A stretch of DNA of 64,000 nt from Cyrtodaria siliqua (GCA_037043455.1 JAWPHD010001331.1:1-64000); one strand, 5' to 3'. Shown: positions 11,388 to 23,208, counted from the stretch's first letter. The notes: generated by a model from the letters alone, not told the origin. Made by a program: numbers and translations.

Positions 11388-12004
11388 TCTCCCTTGACAT
11401 GAAGTGGCGGAGATGTTTAATTTTTGCTCTGTCCGTCCATTCGTCTGTCTGTCTGTCACAAATGTTGTCGCCACTACTCCTCCTAAACTGCTTGTTGGAT
11501 TTTGATGAAAATTGACAGGAAGCACTGGTAAAGTGTCTAGTTATGCATACCGCCTTTATGTTCCGGTTCGATGATTTTTGACATAATTGTGGCCCTTTGA
11601 CTTTTTAACTTTAAATTGGGTCGCTGCTCCTCTTCCTAAACCGCTTATTGGATTAACATTAATATGTTTCTACCACAACCAGGTCAGTATGAATGATCTT
11701 GACCTACTTTTTGAACTAAATTAACACTGAAGTTTTATTTTATGTGACTGACAGCTCTACAGCGGTGCATCCGTGTCACATGGACACATTCTCTAGTTCT
11801 ACTATTGCTTTGTCTTTATCCAAAAATGTTCCCTTTCCACTTCCAAACATACCTTAACAAGGTTGTGCCCTGTCCACTGTCAAACTTACCTGAACTAGGT
11901 TGTGCTGTGGGGTACATCTGTTTTTCTCAAAAGAAATGGGGGACATCTGTTTTTCTCAAAAAAAATAGTCACACTCCACTAATTTTAACAAGAGTTATGG
12001 ACCT
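11388..12004. repeat. Dispersed TGTCTCCCTTG-type repeat fragment
   Basis: Starts with TTATGTCTCCCTTGACATG, followed by GTCTGTCTGTCTGTC and GGATTTTGATGAAAATTGACAGG, all typical of non-autonomous bivalve repeats. It ends near GACACATTCTCTAGTT (about 11,800). 11,805-12,004 holds two short direct repeats of GGACATCTGTTTTTCTC. Copy B (24,110-24,430) is shorter. No gene is seen. Confidence 0.5.
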
Positions 12005-12009
12005 CTTTG

Positions 12010-13892
12010 GATTTTTATGCCCCCGCAGGGAGACATATAGTAATCGCACTGTTCTTGCGTGCCTGCGTCTGTCCGTCTGAACTCGTGTCTCGGCCATTCC
12101 TCGGAAACTACTGAAGGGAATTTCATCAGCCTTCACACAAATGTTCATTTCAATGAGAAGGTATGTCGCGCGCGCAAGAATCATGACCTAATCTCAAAGA
12201 TCAAGGTCACACATTGAGGTCAAAGGTAAAAATATCATGAAAACATTCATTACTTGGAAACTACAGAAGGGAGTTGCGTCACACTTCACCCAAATGTTCA
12301 TCACATTGAGAAGGTGTGTTGTGTGCAAGAATCATGTCAGTGCCTCAAAGGTAAAAAAATCGTAAAAAAAGTTATGTCTCAGCTATTACTTGGAAAGTAC
12401 TGAAGGGAGCTGCGTCAAACTTCACACAAATGTTTATCACATTGAGGGCGGCTCTAAATAACCTATACTGTGTTGATGAGCCGTTAAACAACATTCAATT
12501 CAATTCATCACATTGAGAAGGTGAGTTGTGTGCAAGAATCATGTCGGTGCCTCAAAGGTAAAAAAAATGTAAAATAAATTATGTCTCAGCTATTTCTTGG
12601 AAAGTACTGAAGGGAGCTGCGTCAAACTTCACACAAATGTTCATCACATTGAGAGGGTGTGTTGTGTGCAAGAATCATGTCGGTGCCTCAAAGGTAAAAA
12701 TATTGTAAAAAAAATTATGTCTCAGCTATTACTTGGAAAGTACTGAAGGGAGCTGCGTCAAACTTCACCCAAATGTTCATCTCAATGAGAAGGTGTGTCA
12801 TGTGCAAGAATCATGTCAGTACATCAAAGGTCAAGGTCACAGTTGGAGGTCAAAGGTAAAAAGTCGTAAAAAAAATCATGTCGGCCATTATTTGGAAATT
12901 ACTAAAAGGAGTTTCGTCAAACTTCACACAAATGTTCATCACATTGAGAAAGTGTGTCGCGCGCAAGAATCATGTCAGTGCCTCAAAGGTTTAGGTGAGT
13001 CACAGTTGGAGGTCAAAGGTAATTTTTTCGTGTCAGCCATTAGTCCAAACTACTGGAGGGAATTGCGTCGAAACTTCACACAAATTTTCATCACAATTAG
13101 GGTTGGATACCATTAAAATGAAACTGTACGGTACCAGTACCAACGAAACGGTACAGTATTTAAACGGTACTGTAAACGATACCATGTGAATCAACAGTGA
13201 CAGTTGAAACCCATCTTCGATCAGTTTGCTTGACAAAATCTGTCTTATTTTCATACTTGATTTTCAGTTATTTTCTGCTTTAAAGTTACATGTTTTTGTT
13301 ATTTCATGTTCAGTTACATATTTATTGTGAGTTTGTTGTGTTTTAATTCCATTTAAATGTTGGAAAAAGTGAATACATATCCAAATGCGTGCCTCACTAC
13401 TAGACTGGTTCCACCTTATAAAGCGCGCCGTAGACTATGACCGTTGGTTCCATAAAGCGTGTAAATTATGTTCTATAAATAGACGTGGTATCTCGATTAA
13501 ATTGCTAGATTCTACACAGCAAAATAATGCCAGTGAATCACATGCCGTGTGGGTCTGGGTGTAAATATTTAAACAAAATGATGACACGCTGATAGTTCAT
13601 TGTGATCATAGCGGTTTGGAGCTATTCGCTGCCAGAACATTTTCAAAATAAGGTAGACACATTTTTCCAAATAACCGATAAGGGTACCAGGTTTTTTATA
13701 AATGGGTAAATACCGGTTCCCAGTGAAGTGGGAAACGGTATGATACCAGCACTGGTGTCCTACCCTAATCACAATGAGAAGGTGTGTCTTGTGCAAGAAT
13801 GATGTCAGTGCCTCAAAGGTCACGGTCACAGTTAGGCAGATGGTTTTCAGTGGGGGCATCCATGTCCCATTGACACATTTCTTGTTTCTGTC
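12010..13892 (+). mobile_element. TTTATGCCCCC...TTCTTGTTT non-autonomous element with internal tandem units (copy A)
   Basis: Begins TTTTTATGCCCCCGCAGGGAG and ends with a short hairpin (TGTCCCATTGACA) followed by CATTTCTTGTTT. Inside are imperfect units of about 120-160 bp with the core CTTCACACAAATGTTCATCAC, GTGTGCAAGAATCATGTC and CTCAAAGGTCAAGGTCAC. The hairpin plus CTTGT end resembles Helitron-like 3' ends, but I see no coding capacity and cannot define target duplications. Interrupted by a hAT MITE at 13,098-13,767. Confidence 0.55.
13098..13767. mobile_element. hAT-type MITE with 8-bp target duplication (copy A)
   Basis: A 670-bp element flanked by ATCACAAT at 13,090-13,097 and 13,768-13,775. 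Ends are TAGGGTTGGATACC and the complement GG(T/A)(G/T)TCCTACCCTA, continuing into subterminal GGTACC-rich inverted sequence. The 8-bp duplication and TAGGG ends point to the hAT superfamily. Present at the identical site in the other segmental copy, so it predates the duplication. No transposase frame. Confidence 0.8.
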
Positions 13893-16800
13893 CTGAGCAA
13901 GTGACATAATCTCAAGATATGAGAATTTCTTGTTTGCACAATAACTTTAAGATTTTCTCCAAATTTGATGTAAAGCCTTCTACTTTAATAAGACCTTTGA
14001 CAAGTCCAATAAGGATCAAACATTGACACATGCCTTACTAAATTATTTCTCTTGATTATAGTACAAATGCAAATTTCAGCTTATACACAATAAGTTAAGT
14101 AACAGATTCCGATTTTCATCAAATGTAGTGTGAGGCTTTATATCAATAAAATCTGTGACAAGTTTGACACTTGCCTTTCTGAGTTTTTGCACCTGATTAT
14201 TGAAAAAAATGGCAAATTTTAGCTTGAGTATGCAATAACTTCGACAAACGGATTGCGATTTTTACCAAATTTTGTGTAAGGCTTTATATCAGTAAGAGTT
14301 ATTGCCCTTGATTTTTGAAAAAACAGAAAACTTTCAGCTTGTAAACACCATAACAGTAAGTAAATGGGTTCCGATTTTCAACAAATTTGGTGTGTCGTTT
14401 TATATCTAAACAATTTCAGGCAAGTTCAACAATGCCAAAATTGAGGGCACCACCACAAGAATATTTACAAAACAGTATGTATATAAGTATGTAAATAAAT
14501 CACTGGGGGTGTAATGTTTCTTTTAACGATCCATCAGCCATATCACGAAGGTGTCTACTTGAAGCAGTCGGCTCCATGCTCAACTTTATAGCGCTGCCAC
14601 ACTGGAATACCACGCCAAAGAAACAACGCGATACCCCACTCAGTCACATTATACTGACATCTGGTCATCTGCTGACAGCGATGACAAGGTCTTTGTGCTT
14701 AGGATCTTGAATGGAATGTTGGCATGTATTCAAACAATATTTATTATTGAGAGTTCGGAAAAACTTGAAAAGGGTGAAAGAATTATCAAAATCATATACA
14801 TGACCATTTGAAGTTTATTCTAAAACTATTATGTAAGCCACCATTTTGGGGACAATGACATCTTTATAAATATCATTTTTCAAGCAAAGGAATGCAAAAT
14901 CCTTTACTGGTCATATAATGCATTATATAGAGGTTAATATACGGCCGTTGTGTGCCTTTTGCTGATAATGGCACACCTAGTGCCGTATATTTGCCATTTA
15001 CCTAATATTATAAATGGAAAAGAATAAGAACAACAGGAGCATTTTATGACAAAATAGGCCTACATCGACATCAACAAAGCGTACTAATTGGTATAATATA
15101 CAACTATTTGGCAAATCTATTAAATTTTTAAATTACATTCATTTAGTTTCTTGTCTGAGTTTAAAAACCATATCTTTCACTGAAATGATATATTTCAACA
15201 TTTTAACGTTTATTATCTCAATAAGACATTCTGATGTAATTGCTTGATAACGTCAACGTCATCGCTTGCGGACAGTCTGTTGCTACTGTGCCGATTTTCC
15301 ATAATCCATATTGGCACAGTGTGCTGATTATGGATTTTGAAATAGGACTGATATTCATTGTTTTTCTACTGAAATATGTTACTATTTATAGTAAGGTATG
15401 TAATAATACACTTTAGTAATGTATTTCTCTTACAGTTGCTCTGGTTTTGTGTCCTATGTATAAGTCAGTAAATTTTCATATTGATAAATATTCCATGTAA
15501 TTATGTGATAATTTAAAAGTGATATGTCATAGTTCTCAAAATGTCGCCTTCCATATCTGTTTTAGAAGAACCTTCAAATGGTCATATATTTTGTTTATCA
15601 ACCAATTTTGATCATTCTTTCACTATTTTCCAAGGTTCATATACAGCCTTAAAAAGTCCTTAAATTTCAGAAGTAGCCTTTAAAGGTCCTTAAATCCACT
15701 CCAGCCTTAAAAAGTCCTTTAATTCTGACAAAACATCATTAAAGGTCCTTCAATTTCATAATCAGTTGATTAATTATACAAGAGGAATAATATTTGACGT
15801 AGTTTTAAAAAAATCGGCAAAAAAATAAAATCGCTGATATTTTAATCATGGCCGATAATAAAATAACAGTTAACCGGGCCTTAAAATCGGTTATTAGGGC
15901 CTTAAAAGTCCTTAAATTTCATAATGATAATTCTGTATGAACCATGTTTTCAGACCTCTCAATAATAAAGCTTTAAAGAATTGTTTGGATAGATGCTAAC
16001 ATTTTCATTAATGAATGAAATTACACCAGAGGGTTTGGTAATGACAGGTTGTCGCATATTGCAGGTGACCTCACATGCAAGTTTGTTATCGGTCAAAATA
16101 AAGTTAATATTTTTAATTCTTGCCCACTTGCTTCTAACATTTGCCACATTATTGTTCAGTATTGTCTTCCATGCAGGTTTTTGAAGAAGTAAATTCTACC
16201 TAGGTTAATTTGTGGCATGCCACCTCCAGTTATATTCTATGCTCAATGGACATGCAGATATTTTTTATTTGTGATAAAAGCCAAACAAAAAATGTCATGT
16301 ATTTGGCAAAGTTGATCTGTATGGGAGGGTTGTGTCAAATTGTCTATAAAAAAACATGTATTTTGTGATTAGCTATTGTATTCAAATGATCATTATTAAA
16401 TTCAAATTTAATTTGTCACTATTTGTACAGGCTGTCTTTTGGTGTGGTTATTAGCATCAACATGGCTTATCATGTATAAGTAAGTATACCATTGCATAAA
16501 ATTAAGACAAAATTAAGTAGATTTCATTTTGAAAAAAGTTGTTTGATTGATGACCTGTATGTGTGTGTAGAATGCTATGCCTTGTATTAATTGTTTGATA
16601 ACTTGATTGCAACATCTGTATTTGTCAGAACAGTTTACCGACAAAATTGCAACAAAAACAGACAAAAATCCCAAATATTTTAGTAAAGTGGATTTTTGGT
16701 ATACATTCACCCTGCATCAGGGGCCATTTCCAAACCGTCCCATGCAAGTTCCTTCATTAAAAATCTTTAATCACGGTGGTGAAACCACGTGACTTTGTTT

Positions 16801-17187
16801 GTGTTCACGACAAAAAATTATCAACAAAGCTCTCAATTCAGGTACGTTTTTGCTTCATTACTTTCTTAATACTAAATGAATTTTAATCAACTAAAGTGCA
16901 CATACCCCTTCAAAATGAGACCTTTCCTCCGCCACAAAAAGATATTCGATACGTCCAATATTTTCTGAGATTAACCTCCACAAAATGTAAAGTCATATGC
17001 TTTCTTAAATTTCCAGGACTTTGGGAGGGCTAGTCTCAGAAAGTACTGGAAAATGCAATTTTTTAGTACCAATTAATTGCCATTACTATTGACTTACTTT
17101 TTACACTGCCATTTATTTCTGGTTAAAGGGACACATGGCAATCTTAAAGTATATATCAAGTATTTAAATTAGCTTGAGTTATTAGCC
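13893..17187. other. Non-coding part of segmental duplication A
   Basis: No supported gene. Contents: AT-rich unique-looking sequence; a 20-bp-arm hairpin at about 14,940-14,996 (AATATACGGC...GCCGTATATT); short tandem CCTTAAAAAGTCCTTAAATTTC units at 15,640-15,920, which include the empty site of the TTAA element found at 27,726 in copy B; and a partial TTAAAGGGACACATGGCAATC MITE around 17,126. Short frames such as 15,959-16,147 are conserved in both copies only because the whole block is duplicated. Confidence 0.5.
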
Positions 17188-17384
17188 TTTAACCTGCTAC
17201 ATATATATAATGGACTGTTCTTTCTTTGAATTAAGACCATTCCATTTATGTGACAAAGGGGTGTTTTGGGGGAATGACTGACTCAGCAATCGGACATTGT
17301 AAACTCTGATCTCTCGCAGGCTGATCTGGGTTTAAAATTGACGCAAAGGCTATTATAGTCATGCTTAGTGGGTTAAGGGTTAAT
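17188..17384. mobile_element. MITE family A
   Basis: Ends TTTAACCTGCTACATATATA and TAGTGGGTTAAGGGTTAA. It sits inside a second MITE whose AAAGGGACACATGGCAATCTT ends appear on both sides (17,126 and 17,427), so this is a nested insertion. The pair is also at 29,729 in segmental copy B. Confidence 0.6.
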
Positions 17385-18052
17385 GCATTTTCACAATTTA
17401 TTTTGCAGTATTTCTACTTCTGGGTAAAGGGACACATGGCAATCTTTAAGTATTTATCAAGTATTAAATTAGCTTGTTATTAAACCATTTTCATTTACAG
17501 AATTTATTTTGCTGTAACTTATTATTAACAAATTCAGGATGACTTACAAATCATAACTAAAATGACTTTTTAAATAATTCAGTAACACAACATGAATGGC
17601 TACAAACAAGTTTTATTTACAAAGAATATGAAATTAATGTAGTACAAAGTAACAGAAACATAATATTGTACAAAACAAATACTGCTTTTATTTTATTTTA
17701 AACAAAGCTGGATAGCTATTCCATTATCGCAACATTAATCTTTCTGTCACTAATAATTGATACATCATGTGATTGGTATCCAGCATATAGTTTGCAGTTT
17801 TAGTGAAAATTAATAGAGGAAAATGAATTAACTATAATTAAAATGCCCTGGAAAAAAATGTTTCATGACACAACAAGATGTAGTACACAAATACGAACAT
17901 TTTAATTCTGACAAAACTGGAAAGCTAGTTCTATTAAGAATTTCATGAATTAATTAGTATGAATTAAAGATTATTTAAAGATGTGTCCAAGTTTATTAAT
18001 AGTCAAACAATTCTTGTCTTAGTTCCTCTCCGTGATGAAGTTTGTCACATGA
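17385..18052. other. 3' flank of lectin copy 3
   Basis: AT-rich; contains AATAAA-like polyadenylation signals on the minus strand near 17,684-17,700. About 200 bp here (17,800-17,995) is absent from the equivalent position near 31,376 in copy B. Confidence 0.45.
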
Positions 18053-18940
18053 TTATGTTGAGACATCACAGATGAAGTACCGTTTATATTTGCATGTCAT
18101 GGATTCCCATTTTCTGACACTGTCTTCTAGTTTGCACAGATAAGTAGGACTACTAGATGGTTGCCCTGAATACCAGTTGGAGTAAGATGATGGGTCTTTC
18201 CCATATGTATATTCCCATGGGGAGTTCACAGTCTTCCGCTCTCCATCCATCCATATTGTTGCTGTACCCTGGTTGTGACTACGGAGTAGGGCATGCACAT
18301 CCTCAGTTTTGGTTTGACTGTTTATGTTCACCACGTGCCCGCCATCTTTCTGACACGCTGCTTCAGCAGAGGCTTTATTCATCTTAATGTTGAAGAATTT
18401 TAAGCAGAATCCATGTTGTGTGTAGTTATAGTCCACTCTGCATGTTCCTTCACATAACTTTGACTCAATCTCAGTTTTGCTCTCCCCTGTTGTCGTGCAT
18501 AGGGTTGTATTGTATCCACACATTCTGGTTCGCGTGATCATGCTGAATGTTCCCCATTTTTTCGCAACACAGTCTGTCCATTGCGACCAGTCTGAACACG
18601 GATGAAGTCGACACATTTCATTAAATATTTCTTCCTTCATTTTCTGCAGCTTTGCTGCAAGGCTCTGATTTACGTTGGCTATGTTCTCTTCCAGGTTTTG
18701 CGAAGTTTTGGCTATTTCCTCTTCCAAGTTTTGCGAAGTTTTGGCTTTTTCCTCTTCCATGTTTATCAGGGTTTTTCCAATCAGTCTTAACAATGGTTTG
18801 TCGAACTTTGTCCCGATGTCAAGAAGAGTTTTGCCTTCCATTATATCATAGGCCACCTCATTGGTATCACTGATCGGATTTCCATTACCAAGCATTCCAA
18901 ATACACAGATCAACAGTAAAATCCACAGAAGTGTTTTCAT
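18053..18940 (-). CDS. Secreted coiled-coil/TSP1/C-type lectin-like protein, copy 3
   Basis: Intronless, 295 residues from the ATG at 18940; the preceding TTG frame is ignored. Same order as the paralogues: signal peptide (TLLWILLLICVFG), two 11-residue coiled-coil units, TSP1 (WSQW, RTRMC) and CTLD. The lectin domain differs from copies 2 and 4 (HALLRSHNQGTATIWMDGERK, SNWYSGQPSSSPTYLCKLED) and resembles copy 5 in HALLRSHNQGTA, as expected if copies 3 and 5 are the duplicated pair. All CTLD cysteines are present. The QPS-type motif replaces EPN/QPD. Probably functional and secreted; ligand unknown. Confidence 0.9.
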   Translation of the reverse strand: MKTLLWILLLICVFGMLGNGNPISDTNEVAYDIMEGKTLLDIGTKFDKPLLRLIGKTLINMEEEKAKTSQNLEEEIAKTSQNLEENIANVNQSLAAKLQKMKEEIFNEMCRLHPCSDWSQWTDCVAKKWGTFSMITRTRMCGYNTTLCTTTGESKTEIESKLCEGTCRVDYNYTQHGFCLKFFNIKMNKASAEAACQKDGGHVVNINSQTKTEDVHALLRSHNQGTATIWMDGERKTVNSPWEYTYGKDPSSYSNWYSGQPSSSPTYLCKLEDSVRKWESMTCKYKRYFICDVST

Positions 18941-19029
18941 TTTGATTTTGTTCAATTCAGAGTTAATTGTTAACAGAAGTGTTTATTCTTCTCTCAGTAA
19001 AACTAGATCTCAGAGGTGAGATTTATCCA

Positions 19030-19096
19030 TTTATACTTCTCTCCGTAAAGCTAGATCTCAGATATAACTGTAAGTGGTGAGATTTATCCATTTATA
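19030..19096 (-). promoter_or_regulatory. Tandem duplicated TATA-box promoter of lectin copy 3
   Basis: TATAAATGG at 19,035-19,030 and 19,096-19,091 (minus strand), 61 bp apart, each with downstream GGATAAATCTCACC. The proximal box is about 90 bp upstream of the ATG. Confidence 0.6.
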
Positions 19097-20178
19097 CTAT
19101 CCTGGCAAAAATTCTAACAGGAAGACTTTCAGTTTGTTTTAAGGACAACAAAAATAAAAATATATGATTGGATGATTTTTTAAAAGTGTTTATAAGTGTA
19201 TTATTCTCGAGTAAGTGTTTATTAAAGTGTTTCATGTATTCAGCTCTACTGGCAGCATATGTGTTAGTGAAGGCTCCTTCTGTCAGTGAATGGTCACTGT
19301 GGAAATATCCTCTGAAATAGATCTGCAGGTTTCTATGGAAACTGGCATGAATGTTATGTTAAATGGGGGTATTCTTTCGGATTAATTGTATATTTTAGAG
19401 AACAGAAATTATAACGAAATTTCAAGAATCTCCAAAACCACTGGTTTGTTTGCACCCGCCTTTTCAGAAAAGGACGAATAAGGACTTAGTAATAGTCTCC
19501 ATCGACCAGTCAGTCAGTAAGATTCAATTTATGTTTTGGTGTAAGAATATCTTAAAAGCACCCGTTTGTCCTGAAAAAGTTAAATTTCCATTCTTTGAAT
19601 CGACCTTTATCGGGTTGTATTTTTGTGAAGCCTGAATAGCATGGTAGATACTTACAGATCACTCTGTCCTTCATGTGTCGACATCTGTTGTCCATCCGTC
19701 ACACTTTAACCTGCAATCTGACCTTGACCATGACCTGAAAAGTACTTGACCTGTGTTCTTGAAACTTCATAAACATCTTCATCATAACCCAATTCATGTT
19801 GCTACACATAACTCTGACTTTCATTTCTGCAGAGTTATGCCCCTTTTCATAAAACCTTTCACCTGACATACCCTTCTAGTATTAATGTAAATATTCATGC
19901 ATTTCTGCAATGCTCAACAAAAAAAATGGTTTACAGTTTATATACTGAAATGTAAAAAATAATAATTCTAAGTCCACTAGATAGATTTCAATGTTATTAT
20001 GCATAGTTTTGGTTGGGAGCTATATAGGAATCACGTCTGTCCCGTTGCTTTGCGTCCCATAACATCCCATCCTGAAGTAGTAGTTTTCCATTTACAAATA
20101 AGTGTTGGATAAATTGTATTTCTTTTTGGTATGATGACTAGTTTAATTACGCAATTTGAATTACATGTTTTAAAGGTA
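19097..20178 (-). repeat. Lectin upstream module (copy 3)
   Basis: Near-identical to 21,730-22,620 and to 6,525-7,905 without the MITE. Contains one 147-bp-type block. No gene. Confidence 0.65.
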
Positions 20179-20390
20179 GTTTAACCCTTAATCCACTACA
20201 TATATATATAATGGACTGTTCTTTCTTTGAATTAAAACCATTCCATTTATGTGAAAAAGTGGTGTTTTGGTGACTGATCAGCAGCCAGACATTGTAAACC
20301 CTGATCAGCCTGCGAATTACTTACAGGCTGATCTGGGTTTACAATGGATGCAAAAGCTATTATAGTCGTGCCTAGCGGGTTAAAGGTTAA
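20179..20390. mobile_element. MITE family A
   Basis: Ends TTTAACCCTTAATCCACTA and TAGCGGGTTAAAGGTTAA, with the core CTGATCAGCCTGCGAATTAC...CAGGCTGATCTGGG. Located 3' of lectin copy 4, as at 9138 for copy 2. Confidence 0.65.
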
Positions 20391-20685
20391 GCATTTGTTA
20401 ACATTTTTACAACATACAAGTTTTGATATAATATATAGTTAATTGAATTGGATTGAAAAATAAAATAATTACAAAGAATGAATAGTATAATACATACATA
20501 CATGCAGTACAACATAATGAATGTTTTTATTTATTTTAAACTAAGCTGGATAGCTAGTTGTCAAAACAATTTCTTAAATTGATTAAAATGAACTAAAGAT
20601 TATGTACAGGTGTTTCCCAGTTAGTTAGACAAATCTTCCCTGAGGCCCTCTCAATGATGAAATCCTGTCCTGATCTGTCACAAAA

Positions 20686-21573
20686 CTATACTGAGACTTC
20701 ACAGATGAAATACCATGCAGGTGTGCATGGATAGGCTATCCATTTTCTGTAACCACTTTCTAATTTGCACAGATGAGTACTCCCAGTTGATGGTTGCCCT
20801 GATTTCCAGTTGGAATAAGATGAAGGGTCTTTCCCATATGTATATTCCCACGGGGAGTCCACAGTCTTCCGCTCTCCATCCATCCATAATGCATATGAAC
20901 TCATGTTGTGGCTTGGAAGAAATTTGCGCACATCTTCAGTTTTGGTTTGACTGTTTATGTTCACCACGTGCCCACCATCTTTCTGACACGTAGCTTCAGC
21001 AGATGCTTTATTCATCCGAGTGTTGAAGAATTTTAAGCAGAATTCGTGTTGTGTGTAGTTATAGTCCTCTCTGCAAGTTCCTTCACATAAATTTGACTCA
21101 GTCTCAGTTTTGCTGTCCCCTGTTGTCATACATAGGGTTGTATTGTATCCACACGTTCTGGTTCGCGTGATCATGCTGAATGTTCCCCTTTTTTTTGCAA
21201 CACAGTCTGTCCATTCCGACCAGTCTGAACACGGATGGAGTCGACATATTTCATTAAAAATTTCTTCCTTCTCATTCTGCATCTTTGCTGCAAGGCTCTG
21301 ATTTACTTTGGCTATGTTCTCTTCCAGGTTTTGCGAAGTTTTGGCTATTTCCTGTTCCAAGTTTTGCGAAGTTTTGGCTTTTTCCTCTTCCATGTTTATC
21401 AGGGTTTTTCCAATCAGTCTTAACAATGGTTTGTCAAACTTTGTCCCGATGTCAAGAAGAGTTTTGCCTTCCATTTTATCATAGGCCACCTCATTCGTAT
21501 CACTGATCGGATTTCCATTACCAAGCCTTCCAAATACACAGATCAACAGTAAAATCCACAGAAGTGTTTTCAT
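20686..21573 (-). CDS. Secreted coiled-coil/TSP1/C-type lectin-like protein, copy 4
   Basis: Intronless, 295 residues from the ATG at 21573. Signal peptide about 1-20. Coiled coil 60-108 with an 11-residue period (I76/I87, L72/L83), followed by an unpaired C110 that could make an interchain bond. TSP1 115-167 with WSEW at 118-121 and cysteines 115, 124, 141, 148, 163 and 167. CTLD 176-295 with cysteines 179, 196, 269, 283 and 291. N-sequons at 91, 144, 172 and 223. QPS at 260-262 stands where EPN/QPD normally lies, and the usual calcium ligands are not evident. Closest to copy 2 over the CTLD. Secreted; likely oligomeric; ligand unknown. Confidence 0.9.
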   Translation of the reverse strand: MKTLLWILLLICVFGRLGNGNPISDTNEVAYDKMEGKTLLDIGTKFDKPLLRLIGKTLINMEEEKAKTSQNLEQEIAKTSQNLEENIAKVNQSLAAKMQNEKEEIFNEICRLHPCSDWSEWTDCVAKKRGTFSMITRTRTCGYNTTLCMTTGDSKTETESNLCEGTCREDYNYTQHEFCLKFFNTRMNKASAEATCQKDGGHVVNINSQTKTEDVRKFLPSHNMSSYALWMDGERKTVDSPWEYTYGKDPSSYSNWKSGQPSTGSTHLCKLESGYRKWIAYPCTPAWYFICEVSV

Positions 21574-21662
21574 TTTGATTTTGTTCAATTCAGAGTTAAT
21601 TGTTAACAAAAATGTTTATTCTTCTCTCAGTAAAATTAGATCTCAGAGGTGAGATTTATCCA

Positions 21663-21729
21663 TTTATACTTCTCTCCGTAAAGCTAGATCTCAGATATAA
21701 CTGTTAGTGGTGAGATTTATCCATTTATA
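21663..21729 (-). promoter_or_regulatory. Tandem duplicated TATA-box promoter of lectin copy 4
   Basis: TATAAATGG at 21,668-21,663 and 21,729-21,724 on the minus strand, 61 bp apart, with the same GGATAAATCTCACC context as the other doubled promoters. Confidence 0.6.
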
Positions 21730-22692
21730 CTATCCTTGCAAAAATTCTAACAGGAAGACTTTCAGTTTGTTTTACGGACAACAAAAATAAAAATATATGA
21801 TTGGATGATTTTTTAAAAGTGTTTATAAGTGTATTATTCTCGAGTAAGTGTTTATTAAAGTGTTTCATGTATTCAGCTCTACTGGCAGCATATGTGTTAG
21901 TGAAGGCTCCTTCTGTCAGTGAATGGTCACTGTGGAAATATCCTCTGAAATAGATCTGCAGGTTTCTATGGAAACTGGCATGAATGTTATGTTAAATAGG
22001 GGTATTCTTTCGGATTAATTGTATATTTTAGAGAACAAAAATTATAACGAAATTTCAAGAATCTCCAAAACCACTGGTTTGTTGGCACCCGCCTTTTCAG
22101 AAAAGGACGAATGAGGACATTGTAATAGTCTCCATCGACCAGTCAGTCAGTAAGATTCAATTTATATTTTGGTGTAAGAATATCTTAAAAGCACCCATTT
22201 GTCCTGAAAAAGTTAAATTTCCATTCTTTGAATCAACCTTTATCAGGTTGTATTTTTGTGAAGCCTGAATAGCATGGTAGATACTTACAGATCACTCTGT
22301 CCTTCATGTGTCGACATCTTTTGTCCGTCCATCACACTTTAACCTGCAATCTGACCTTGACCATGACCTGAAAAGTACTTGACCTGTGTTCTTGAAACTT
22401 CATAAACATCTTCATCATAACCCAAGGCATGTTGCTACACATAACTCTGACTTTCATTTCTGCCCCTTTTCATAAAACCTTTAACCTGACATACCCTTCT
22501 AGTATTAATGTAAATGTTCATGCATTTCTGCAATGCTCAACAAAAAAAATGGTTTACAGTTTATATACTGAAATGTAAAAAATAATAATTCTAAGTCCAC
22601 TAGAGAGATTTCAATGTTATTACTTACAGGCTGATCTGGGTTTACAATGGATGCAAAAACTATTATAGTCGTGCCTAGCGGGTTAAAGGTTA
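21730..22692 (-). repeat. Lectin upstream module (copy 4) joined to a partial MITE A
   Basis: The module continues to about 22,620, where it breaks inside TTTCAATGTTAT and joins the middle of a family-A MITE (22,621-22,692, TACTTACAGGCTGATCTGGG to GGTTAAAGGTTAA). The join marks the edge of a further tandem unit. Confidence 0.65.
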
Positions 22693-22996
22693 AGCATTTG
22701 TTAACATTTTTTACAACATACAAGTTTTGATATAATATATAGTTATTTGAATTGGATTGAAAAATAAAATAATTTCAAAGAATGAATAGTATAATACATA
22801 CATACATGCAGTACAACATAATGAATGTTTTTATTTATTTTAAACAAAGCTGGATAGCTAGTTGTCACAACAATTTCTTAAATTGATTAAAGTGAACTAA
22901 AGATTATGTACAGATATTTCCCAGTTAGTTAGACGAATCTTCCCTGAGGCCCTCTCAATGATGGAATCCTGTCCTGATCTGTCACATAATTATGCT

Positions 22997-23091
22997 GGGA
23001 CTTCACAGATGAAATACCATGCAGGTGTGCATGGATGGGCTATCCATTTTCTGTCACCATCTTCTAATTTGCACAGATTAGTATGCCCAGT
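22997..23091 (-). pseudogene. Internally deleted lectin copy (CTLD tail only)
   Basis: About the last 30 codons of a CTLD survive, with the same CTTCACAGATGAAATACCATGC (plus-strand) end as copy 4. At 23,091 they jump directly to CCAAAAATTCTAACAGG, which lies upstream of the TATA box in intact copies. Signal peptide, coiled coil, TSP1, most of the CTLD and the core promoter are gone. A clear deletion remnant. Confidence 0.85.
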
Positions 23092-23208
23092 TGCCAAAAA
23101 TTCTAACAGGAAGAGTTTCAGTTTGTTTTAAGGACAACAAAAATATAAAAATATTATTGGATGATTTTTCAAGAGTGTTTATAAGTGTATTATTCTCGAG
23201 TTTATTAA

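Larger units (their letters stand above)
10650..18960. repeat. Segmental duplication, copy A
   Basis: This block is paralogous to 23,092-32,390 in the same order and orientation, including the lectin gene at its end. Both copies contain the same hAT MITE (13,098 and 25,166), the same palindromes and the same ACTCAGTCACATTATACTG segment (14,640 and 26,700). Copy B differs by an inserted 505-bp TTAA element, an inserted 1-kb AGCTCGA element, a deletion of part of 11.5-11.87 kb, and loss of about 200 bp near 17.8-18.0 kb. Confidence 0.85.

Noticed and set aside
15959..16184. Short frames conserved at 15.96 and 28.53 kb
   Set aside because: Conservation is explained by the segmental duplication of the whole block, not by protein selection.
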